Assembly (NCBI GenBank): GCA_021826485.1
Contig: JAKAZX010000184.1
Coordinates: 1-7,733 of the forward strand
Origin: Pseudomonadota bacterium
Lineage (GTDB): Bacteria > Pseudomonadota > Alphaproteobacteria > Acetobacterales > Acetobacteraceae
Reading direction: 5' to 3'
Length of the DNA: 7,733 bases
Shown piece by piece: positions 1-5,332 of this stretch (position 1 is its first letter; each line of letters begins with the position of its first letter). The notes beneath the pieces are model-generated. The model ran no database searches. It saw only the letters and a list, made by a program, of their open reading frames with translations, and was not told the origin of the DNA. The translations under genes and the position numbers were made by a program.

Positions 1-526
1 CGCGGTGCTGGAGGATGCCGGCGGCGTCGCGGTCGCCGGCTACCGCGCGCCGACCTTTTCGCTCGGCGCCCGCACGCCCTGGGCGCATGCGGTGCTGGCG
101 GAGGCGGGATACCGCTATTCCTCCAGCGTCTACCCTGTGCGCCACGATCTCTATGGCAGTCCGGACGCGCCGCGGGCGCCGTACCGAACGGCCGCCGGGG
201 CGCTGTGGGAAATCCCGATGACGACGATGCGGGCACTCGGCCGCAACTGGCCGGCGGCGGGCGGCGGCTGGTTCCGGCTGCTGCCCTATCCGGCGTTCCG
301 CATGGCGGTGCGTCGCGCCCTGGCGGCGGAGCGGCGGCCGGCGGTGTTCTACACCCATCCGTGGGAGATCGACCCCGGCCAGCCGCGCGTGCCCGGGGCC
401 TCTGCGCGCGCGCGGTTCCGCCACTACACGGGGCTTGCCGCAACCGAGCGGCGGATCGCGCATCTGCTGCGGGACTTCGCCTGGGACCGCATGGACCGCG
501 CCTTCGCCGACGTGCTGGCGGGCTGA
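1..526 (+). CDS. XrtA-associated polysaccharide deacetylase (NodB/CE4 type), 5' partial
   Basis: This is the C-terminal 174 residues of a polysaccharide deacetylase; the reading frame is open to the left edge (first full codon at base 2), so the true start lies outside. The family removes N-acetyl groups from amino sugars of an exopolysaccharide, in or on the periplasmic side. Visible signatures are GYRAP at bases 38-52, matching NodB motif 3 with its catalytic-site Arg, followed by a segment reading LAEAGYRYSSSVYPVRHD, then GRNWPAAGGGWFRLLPY and FYTHPWEIDPGQPR (about 347-388), whose His fits the late NodB histidine. The RHD...G.PDAPR, GGG.FRLLPY and HPWEIDPGQPR blocks are the hallmark of the PEP-CTERM/XrtA-associated subfamily (TIGR03006, DUF3473 C-terminus), not of generic chitooligosaccharide deacetylases. 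The N-terminal metal-binding TFDDG and HxxxH motifs are expected upstream and cannot be checked. The GTG at base 5 is internal, not a start. The gene converges on the next gene with a 12-base gap. Confidence 0.92.
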   Translation, partial: AVLEDAGGVAVAGYRAPTFSLGARTPWAHAVLAEAGYRYSSSVYPVRHDLYGSPDAPRAPYRTAAGALWEIPMTTMRALGRNWPAAGGGWFRLLPYPAFRMAVRRALAAERRPAVFYTHPWEIDPGQPRVPGASARARFRHYTGLAATERRIAHLLRDFAWDRMDRAFADVLAG

Positions 527-538
527 TCCGCGCCCCGG

Positions 539-2200
539 TCAGGGCGGCGCCAGCCGGCCCTGCACGCTGCGCCCGATGATCGGCAGGTCGAGCGTGATGG
601 TCGCCGCGCCGGCCACCGGGGCGTGCTGGTTCTCATAGATGCGCAGCTCGTGGTCCGGCACCGGCAGGTTGGCGACGATGGGGATGCGCGCCACCTCGCG
701 GAACTGCGGCGAGCGCAGCACCGCCTGCAACCGCGCCATCTCCGTCAGGTCGGTCCAGAAATCCGGCTGTGCGACGACATAGCGCACGCCCAGCCGGTCC
801 AGCAGGTCGGCGATCTGCGCCTCGTCGAGGTTGCGCTGGGTGACGCCGAGCGAGCGCCGCACCGCGATCGCCAGCAGCAGCTTGTCGGCGCGCAGCGTCG
901 TGATGTCGTGGCGCGGCATGGTGCGCAGGTCGAACACGAAGGCGCCGTCGCGCTTGCCGGAGAATACCACGACCGAATCGGGCGGCACGGTGCGGGCGAT
1001 CCAGGCCGCGGCCTCGCGGTAGCCGCTGACCGTGGGTACCGGCACGGCGCGCGCCGTGTGCCAGGCGGTGGCGGCGGCCAGCAGCACGCCCCCGGCGGCG
1101 GCGGCGCGCGCCGGCAGCAGGCGCGCCAGCGCCAGCCCCGCCGCCAGCAGCAGCGGCGGCAGGATCAGCGTGCTGTGCCGTGCCTCCTTCAGCGCGATGG
1201 CCGAGAAGAACAGGTAGCCGATGCCGAGCCAGCCGAGCAGCAGCACGGCATCGGCACGGTCCAACCGCGGCGCCGCGGCGCGGTGCAGCAGCAGCGCCGG
1301 CAGCAGCAGCAGCGCGGCGACCACCAGTGGCCAGCCGATCTGCCCGGGCACCTGCCGCGCATACCACAGCCAGCCGGCCAGGCTGTCGCGCGGCACCGCG
1401 GCATCCGCGATGCCCTGCACGGACTGCATGTTGGCGGCGCCGAACTTCAGCGTCATCGCCACCAGCGGCAGCAGCCCGAGCACGAACAGCAAGGCGGCGA
1501 TCCAGGCATGGCGGTCCCGCCACAGCGCGCCGCCGCGCCCGGCCAGCAGCATCAGCGCCGCCACCAGGGCCAGGAACACGGTGGTCAGCTTGGTCCAGAC
1601 CGCGCACAGCAGCAGGAAGCTGCCGAGATAGAGCAGCCACGGCCGCCCGGTCGCGGCATGGCGGCGCAGCAGCAGCATCGCCCAGGCGGCGAAGGCGAGG
1701 GTGGGGATTTCCAGCATCACCTGCCGGCCCCACAGCGCGATGCCCGGCGCGGCCAGCACGAAGATGCCGACACAGGCTGCCAGCACCGGGCCGAGCCAGC
1801 GCCGCGCCAGCAGATACACCGCGATCGCCAGCGCCCAGTCGTGCAGCAGCACCACTGCCAGCGCGGTCGCCTCGCTAACCCCGAACAGCGCGTAGAACGG
1901 CGCCAGGATCACGTAGAACAGCGGCGGGTAGAACAGGATGGTCAGCGCCGGGTAGCGCACATAGTACTGCGCCGCGAACCCCATCGGGTCGTGCCAGGGA
2001 TGGGCGGCGATGAAATCCTTGATGAAGGCGCCGTTCAGCGCGTGGCGCGGCGCATCGCTCCACCAGAACTGCCCGTCGCGCGGCGCCGAGAGGAACAGCG
2101 CCAGCGTGCCGAGCAGCAGCAGTGCGGCGACGACCACGACCTCCGCCCGGCCCGGCGCAGCGGCAGCCGGCGGCGGAACGGTCGGGTCGGGCAACGGCAT
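539..2200 (-). CDS. GT39/ArnT-like membrane glycosyltransferase (GT-C fold)
   Basis: A 553-residue polytopic inner-membrane protein with a short Pro/Ala-rich N-terminus, a first helix near residues 20-39, and about ten or more hydrophobic segments to roughly residue 380. A soluble C-terminal domain (about 385-553) follows and is probably periplasmic. The first extracytoplasmic loop carries WWSDAPRHALNG with Asp49, the position of the catalytic acidic residue in GT39/PMT/ArnT enzymes. YVRYPALTILFYPPLFYVIL follows (about 80-99). Such enzymes take a sugar from a polyprenyl-phosphate carrier and transfer it to a periplasmic acceptor; acceptor and sugar cannot be read from sequence. Start choice: the frame extends four codons to a GTG at 2212, but the ATG at 2200 has GGTGGAG six bases upstream while the GTG has no Shine-Dalgarno, so I use the ATG. 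It is the only minus-strand gene here, divergent from the HAD-UbiA gene and convergent with the deacetylase. CTG-rich Leu runs produce CAG-repeat-like DNA on the plus strand. Confidence 0.88.
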   Translation of the reverse strand: MPLPDPTVPPPAAAAPGRAEVVVVAALLLLGTLALFLSAPRDGQFWWSDAPRHALNGAFIKDFIAAHPWHDPMGFAAQYYVRYPALTILFYPPLFYVILAPFYALFGVSEATALAVVLLHDWALAIAVYLLARRWLGPVLAACVGIFVLAAPGIALWGRQVMLEIPTLAFAAWAMLLLRRHAATGRPWLLYLGSFLLLCAVWTKLTTVFLALVAALMLLAGRGGALWRDRHAWIAALLFVLGLLPLVAMTLKFGAANMQSVQGIADAAVPRDSLAGWLWYARQVPGQIGWPLVVAALLLLPALLLHRAAAPRLDRADAVLLLGWLGIGYLFFSAIALKEARHSTLILPPLLLAAGLALARLLPARAAAAGGVLLAAATAWHTARAVPVPTVSGYREAAAWIARTVPPDSVVVFSGKRDGAFVFDLRTMPRHDITTLRADKLLLAIAVRRSLGVTQRNLDEAQIADLLDRLGVRYVVAQPDFWTDLTEMARLQAVLRSPQFREVARIPIVANLPVPDHELRIYENQHAPVAGAATITLDLPIIGRSVQGRLAPP

Positions 2201-2205
2201 GGCGG

Positions 2206-2212
2206 TCTCCAC
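2206..2212 (-). promoter_or_regulatory. Shine-Dalgarno deciding the GT39 start
   Basis: On the minus strand GGTGGAG is followed by ACCGCC and then ATG (2200-2198), giving a spacing of 6. The alternative GTG start at 2212-2210 lies inside this same element and has only pyrimidine/GC-rich sequence upstream, so the ATG is favoured. Confidence 0.6.
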
Positions 2213-2248
2213 CGGGCGGAATGCCGGCGGCTGGCTGCCTAGAGGCTC

Positions 2249-2292
2249 GTTGCGAAAACGTCAAGGATACGGCGTCAGGAACGGGTTGCGAA
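2249..2292 (+). repeat. Direct repeat GTTGCGAA x2 in the divergent intergenic region
   Basis: The octamer GTTGCGAA occurs at 2249-2256 and again at 2285-2292, 36 bases start to start (about 3.4 helical turns). The second copy overlaps the predicted -35 elements of both divergent promoters. Paired half-sites in such a place could bind a regulator, but an octamer pair could also arise by chance. Confidence 0.35.
2264..2292 (-). promoter_or_regulatory. Possible sigma70-like promoter for the GT39 gene
   Basis: On the minus strand, TTCGCA (2292-2287; 4 of 6 to TTGACA) is followed after 17 bases by TATCCT (2269-2264; 4 of 6 to TATAAT). It lies in the only clearly less GC-rich stretch of the intergenic region, about 60-90 bases before the ATG at 2200. 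A competing -35-like TTGACG (2264-2259) lacks a good -10 partner. This is a consensus match by eye only. Confidence 0.28.
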
Positions 2293-2313
2293 TGACTTTG
2301 CCACTGTTCTAAG
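2286..2313 (+). promoter_or_regulatory. Possible sigma70-like promoter for the HAD-UbiA operon
   Basis: TTGCGA (2286-2291; 4 of 6 to TTGACA) is followed after 16 bases by TCTAAG (2308-2313; 4 of 6 to TATAAT). A start near 2320 would give a leader of about 20 bases containing the AGGAGG ribosome site. It would serve at least the HAD-UbiA and SMR-like genes and perhaps everything to exosortase A, as no good terminator is seen between them. Confidence 0.33.
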
Positions 2314-2316
2314 AAC
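2306..2316 (+). promoter_or_regulatory. Palindrome GTTCT-A-AGAAC overlapping the putative -10
   Basis: This is a perfect inverted repeat with five-base arms and a one-base centre. It coincides with the candidate -10 of the HAD-UbiA promoter, a usual place for a repressor operator. It is too short, and lacks a T-tract, to be a terminator. The binding protein is unknown. Confidence 0.3.
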
Positions 2317-2331
2317 GCCCTGCCGCCGGGC

Positions 2332-2337
2332 AGGAGG
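2332..2337 (+). promoter_or_regulatory. Strong Shine-Dalgarno AGGAGG for a GTG start
   Basis: A full AGGAGG lies five bases before the GTG at 2343 and fixes this non-ATG start for the HAD-UbiA gene. Confidence 0.8.
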
Positions 2338-2342
2338 ACGAA

Positions 2343-3833
2343 GTGGCCGAGGCGATCGCGGAGCCGCCGGACTCGCTGCCCGACACAGTGTCAGCCGCGG
2401 CCGACGGCACGGCGCCGGTGTTGTGCGTCGATCTGGACGGCACGCTGGTGCGCACCGACACGCTGGCCGAGGCGGCGCTGGGCGTCGTGCTGGCCGATCC
2501 GCGCGTGCTGCTGCGCCTCCCGTCCTGGCTCGCCGCCGGCCGCGCCCGGCTGAAGGCCGAGATTGCGGCGCGCTGGCAGTTCGACCCGGCGCTGCTGCCC
2601 TATGACCCGGACGTGCTGGCGTGGCTGCGCGCCGAACATGCCAGGGGCCGCCGCCTGGTGCTGGCGACCGCCGCCGACCGGCGCGTGGCCGAGGCGGTGG
2701 CGGCCCATCTGGGGCTGTTCGAAGCGGTGATCGCCTCCGACGGCGCCACCAATCTGCGCGGGCCGGCCAAGGCGGCGGCGCTGGTCGCGCGGTTCGGCGC
2801 GGGCGGCTTCGCCTATGCCGGCAACGCGCGGGAGGATCTGGCGGTCTGGCGGCAGGCGGGGCAGGCGGTGGTGGTGAACGCGCCTGCCGCGGTGCGGTCG
2901 GCCGCCCTCGCGCTGCATCCGCAGGCGCGCATGCTGGCGCCGCCGCGCCCGGTCGGGCTGGCGCTGCTGCGGGCGCTGCGGCCATACCAATGGGTCAAGA
3001 ACGCGCTTTGCCTGATCCCGCCGCTGGCCGCCGGCGATCTGCACAACCCGCACGTCTGGGCGGCGACGGTCGCGGTCGCGGTGGCGTTCTGCATGGTCGC
3101 ATCCGGCGTCTATCTGCTCAACGACCTCGCCGACCTGCCGGCGGACCGCGCCTCGGCGCGCAAGCGCCGCCGGCCGTTCGCGGCCGGCGACCTGCCGGCG
3201 CTGGCCGGGATCGTTGCCGCCCCGCTGCTGCTGGCGGCCGGCGCCGCGCTTGGCTGGCGCAGCGGCGCGTGGCCGGCGCTGCTGGTCTATCTGCTGCTGT
3301 CGGCCGGCTACAATCTGCGGCTCAAGGAACAGCCGCTGATCGACGTGTTCGTGCTCGCAGCCCTCTATACCGTGCGCCTGTTCGGCGGCGGGGAGGCGAG
3401 CGGGCATGCGGTGTCGCTGTGGCTGCTCGGCTTCTCGTCCTTCCTGTTCCTCGGGCTGGCGCTGATCAAGCGGGTGTCGGAGTTGCAGCGCATGCTGGCG
3501 GCCGGCAAGCGGCGGGTGGCGCGCCGCGGCTATCAGGCGGAGGACCTGGGCATGCTGCAGATGTTCGGCTCCGCCAGTGCGTTTGCGTCCGCCATCGTGC
3601 TGTCGCTCTATGTGCAGAGCGAGCTGCCGCGGCACATCTACGGCCATCCGGCGATGCTGTGGGCCAGCATCCCGCTGCTGCTGTTCTGGCAGTGCCGGCT
3701 GTGGCTCTCCACGGTGCGCGGCTACATGCACGACGACCCGATCATCTACGCCGCGCGGGACTGGGTGTCCTGGCTGGTGGCGGCGGCGCTGGCGGTGGCG
3801 GTCGGCCTCGCCTGGCTGCCGGCCGGCGGCTGA
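2343..3833 (+). CDS. HAD phosphatase-UbiA prenyltransferase fusion protein
   Basis: A 496-residue two-domain protein. Residues 25-200 form a HAD-superfamily domain: motif I VDLDGTLVRTD (Asp30 and Asp32), motif II LVLATA (105-110), motif III Lys143, and motif IV YAGNARED (158-165) with Asn161 where many HADs have Asp. Residues 205-495 form a UbiA domain of about eight or nine helices. It starts with RPYQWVKN (213-220) and has the first Asp-rich motif NDLADLPADR (260-269) followed by KRRRPFAAG (274-282). A second conserved block, PLIDVFVLAALYTVR (331-345), is followed by LIKRVSEL. The layout matches the HAD-UbiA fusion family (PRK08238-like), whose UbiA half resembles decaprenyl-phosphate phosphoribosyltransferase (Rv3806c) more than ubiquinone enzymes. 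It probably transfers a phosphosugar to a polyprenyl phosphate at the inner membrane; substrate is inferred, not shown. The GTG start is supported by AGGAGG. The gene ends eight bases before the SMR-like gene, so the two are probably cotranscribed. Confidence 0.9.
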   Translation: MAEAIAEPPDSLPDTVSAAADGTAPVLCVDLDGTLVRTDTLAEAALGVVLADPRVLLRLPSWLAAGRARLKAEIAARWQFDPALLPYDPDVLAWLRAEHARGRRLVLATAADRRVAEAVAAHLGLFEAVIASDGATNLRGPAKAAALVARFGAGGFAYAGNAREDLAVWRQAGQAVVVNAPAAVRSAALALHPQARMLAPPRPVGLALLRALRPYQWVKNALCLIPPLAAGDLHNPHVWAATVAVAVAFCMVASGVYLLNDLADLPADRASARKRRRPFAAGDLPALAGIVAAPLLLAAGAALGWRSGAWPALLVYLLLSAGYNLRLKEQPLIDVFVLAALYTVRLFGGGEASGHAVSLWLLGFSSFLFLGLALIKRVSELQRMLAAGKRRVARRGYQAEDLGMLQMFGSASAFASAIVLSLYVQSELPRHIYGHPAMLWASIPLLLFWQCRLWLSTVRGYMHDDPIIYAARDWVSWLVAAALAVAVGLAWLPAGG

Positions 3834-3841
3834 GCGCGACG

Positions 3842-4210
3842 ATGCCGATCGGCGCCCTGATCGCATTTTCCGTCACCTGTTCGGCGCTGGCCCAGGTGGC
3901 GCTGCGCTACGGCATGCGCGGCGCCGCCATGCAGGCGGCGATGGGGCTGGGGGCGCTGGCCACCATCCGCGCAGTGCTGCTGAGCCTGCCGGTGGTCGGC
4001 GGGCTGACCCTGTATGCGGTCAGCGCCGCGTCCTGGCTGTTCGTGCTGGCGCGGCTGGAGGTTTCGGTCGCCTATGCCTTCGTCGCCCTCGGCTTCCTGC
4101 TGACCATGGCGTTCGGCTGCCTGCTGCTCGGCGAACCGTTCACCGCGCGCAAGCTGGTCGGCACCGTCGCGGTGGTGTTCGGCCTGTGGCTGGTCGCCGG
4201 GGCGCGCTGA
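3842..4210 (+). CDS. Small four-helix SMR/EamA-like transporter or flippase subunit
   Basis: A 122-residue, almost wholly hydrophobic protein with four predicted helices: about 3-22, 34-56, 60-90 (with a short Arg/Glu turn near 81) and 101-120. The C-terminal part, SVAYAFVALGFLLTMAFGCL, then LLGEPFTARKLVGT and VVFGLWLVAGA, carries the classic drug/metabolite transporter pattern around LGEP...K..G. It is half the size of a ten-helix EamA protein, as in SMR pumps and in ArnE/ArnF, the flippase pair for undecaprenyl-phosphate-aminoarabinose. Helix 1 (SALAQVALRYG) has Gln18 and no membrane Glu equivalent to EmrE Glu14, which argues against a standard multidrug antiporter. The ATG at 3842 is eight bases after the UbiA stop with only a weak GAG ribosome site, so translation is probably coupled. 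The frame is open far upstream, but that part is the UbiA gene in another frame. A lipid-linked sugar flippase role is inferred from context. Confidence 0.8.
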   Translation: MPIGALIAFSVTCSALAQVALRYGMRGAAMQAAMGLGALATIRAVLLSLPVVGGLTLYAVSAASWLFVLARLEVSVAYAFVALGFLLTMAFGCLLLGEPFTARKLVGTVAVVFGLWLVAGAR

Positions 4211-4254
4211 CCGCGGGCGCCATTGCGCAAGACAGAACGGCTCTGGTCCGTTAC

Positions 4255-4258
4255 AAGG
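4255..4258 (+). promoter_or_regulatory. Shine-Dalgarno AAGG for the FemAB-like gene
   Basis: AAGG lies seven bases before the ATG at 4266, inside the 55-base gap after the SMR-like gene. The gap is less GC-rich than the flanking genes, but I find no convincing -35/-10 pair or terminator in it. Confidence 0.5.
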
Positions 4259-4265
4259 CCCTCCC

Positions 4266-5330
4266 ATGATCGAACTGCGCGACGACTGGACCGATGCTGC
4301 CGCCTGGGACGCCTTCGTCGATGCGCACCCGGAGGCGCGGTACTGCCAGTTGTTCGGCTATGGCAGTGTCGTCGCCTGCTACGGCTACCGGCCGCGGCAG
4401 TTCGCCTTCCTGCGCAACGGCACGCTGGTCGGCGTGCTGCCGGCGGTCGAGGTGACCAGCCTGCTGTACGGCCGCCGGCTGGTCAGCCAGCCGTTTTCCG
4501 AATACGGCGGCGTGCTGTTCGATCCGGCGCTGGACGATGCCGAGCGGGACGCGGCGCTGCACCGCCTGCTGGAAACCTTGCGCCGCCGCGGGCGCACGCT
4601 GGAACTGCACGGCAATCACGGGCTGGCCGAGATGCCCGCCGACCTCGCCGCCGCCGACGAGGTCGGACACATTGCGGTGATGAAGCTAACCGCGGATACC
4701 GAGGCGATGTGGCGCGACACGGTGCGCTATTCGGTGCGCAAGGCGGTGCGGCAGGCGCAGGATTACGGCGTCACCGTCGCCTTCGACTGCACCGAGGATT
4801 TGCTGCGGCGGGACTTCTTCCCGCTCTATCTGAAATCCATGCAGCGGCTGGGCGTGCCGCCGCACAAGCCGGCCTATTATCTGCGTTCGTTGCAGGCGTT
4901 CGGGGCGCGCATGATCCTCGCCACCGCCCGGCAGAAGGACGGGGTGCCGATCGCCGGGCTGCTGGGCTTCGCCTGCGGCGGGCGGGTGAACATCATCAAC
5001 ACCGTGTCCGATCCGGCGTACTGGAACCTCAAGGCCAACGACCTGCTGCACTGGGAGATGATCCGCCGGGTCGCCGCGGCCGGACACGCCCGGTTCGATT
5101 TCGGCAGCGTGCGCTACGAGGGGCAGTCCACCTACAAGAAGAAATGGGGCACCGAGCTGGCGCCGCACCGCAACTACCTGCTCGCCGCGGGCGCGCGGGC
5201 GGAGCGGCGGGGGATGGTCCGCTCCTCCTCCTCGGCGATGCAGCGCATGAGCCGGCTGTGGTCGTCCTACATGCCGGGGCCGATCGGCCAGCGCCTCGGC
5301 CCGCTGATCCGCGGGCAGTTGGCGCGGTGA
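4266..5330 (+). CDS. FemAB-like XrtA/PEP-CTERM system-associated protein (GNAT fold)
   Basis: A 354-residue soluble protein without signal peptide or membrane helices. FemAB proteins have two GNAT-like domains and transfer aminoacyl groups to cell-wall precursors; the XrtA-linked subfamily (TIGR03019) is thought to modify an exopolysaccharide or its lipid-linked precursor, with no demonstrated reaction. Family-like blocks are QPFSEYGGVLFD (75-86), YSVRKAVRQAQDYGV (155-169), FFPLYLKSMQRLGVPPHKPAYY (positions 184-205), the substrate-domain segment NIINTVSDPAYWNLKANDLLHW in two parts (242-263), and FDFGSVRYEGQSTYKKKWG (277-295), the Lys-rich Trp-Gly signature of this group. The C-terminal tail ending MPGPIGQRLGPLIRGQLAR (336-354) is also typical. 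ATG at 4266 is preceded by AAGG. The stop overlaps or abuts the next gene, consistent with the frequent FemAB-glycosyltransferase-exosortase order in XrtA loci. Confidence 0.88.
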   Translation: MIELRDDWTDAAAWDAFVDAHPEARYCQLFGYGSVVACYGYRPRQFAFLRNGTLVGVLPAVEVTSLLYGRRLVSQPFSEYGGVLFDPALDDAERDAALHRLLETLRRRGRTLELHGNHGLAEMPADLAAADEVGHIAVMKLTADTEAMWRDTVRYSVRKAVRQAQDYGVTVAFDCTEDLLRRDFFPLYLKSMQRLGVPPHKPAYYLRSLQAFGARMILATARQKDGVPIAGLLGFACGGRVNIINTVSDPAYWNLKANDLLHWEMIRRVAAAGHARFDFGSVRYEGQSTYKKKWGTELAPHRNYLLAAGARAERRGMVRSSSSAMQRMSRLWSSYMPGPIGQRLGPLIRGQLAR

Positions 5331-5332
5331 GC

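Noticed and set aside
540..562. CAGGGC...GCCCTG inverted repeat at the convergent gene ends
   Set aside because: A six-base stem with an 11-base loop, no T-tract, inside the last codons of the GT39 gene. Such stems are common by chance at this GC content, so I do not call a terminator.
1285..1313. CAG-rich repetitive stretch on the plus strand
   Set aside because: It is the complement of CTG Leu codons in helices of the GT39 protein. Interruptions and codon framing show a coding origin, not a structured repeat array.
623..2242. Long plus-strand open frame opposite the GT39 gene (539 codons, rich in Gln, Arg, His)
   Set aside because: Its composition is that of an antisense shadow of a Leu/Ala-rich membrane protein in high-GC DNA. 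It has no recognisable domain, whereas the minus-strand frame has clear GT39 features.
2306..2316. GTTC...GAAC palindrome as a LexA box
   Set aside because: Alphaproteobacterial LexA uses the direct repeat GTTC-N7-GTTC and the Gram-positive type is GAAC-N4-GTTC. This GTTC-N3-GAAC element fits neither.
2621..3841. Upstream extension of the SMR-like frame
   Set aside because: It overlaps the UbiA gene in another frame and encodes Gly/Ala/Arg low-complexity sequence. The four-helix protein starts at the ATG at 3842.
2391..3866. Long minus-strand open frame opposite the HAD-UbiA gene (491 codons)
   Set aside because: It is Gln/Arg/His-rich with no motif and lies antisense to a protein with clear HAD and UbiA motifs.
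4211..4265. Possible internal promoter before the FemAB-like gene (TTGCGC at 4223, TACAAG at 4252)
   Set aside because: The spacing of 23 bases is too long and the hexamers are poor, so only the ribosome site is reported.
4223..5332. Upstream extension of the TIGR03087 glycosyltransferase frame, which would give a 785-residue fusion
   Set aside because: The extra 370 residues are Arg/Ala/Gly-rich and out of frame over the well-supported FemAB gene. The glycosyltransferase family begins just before LLFLAHRIPYPPDKG.
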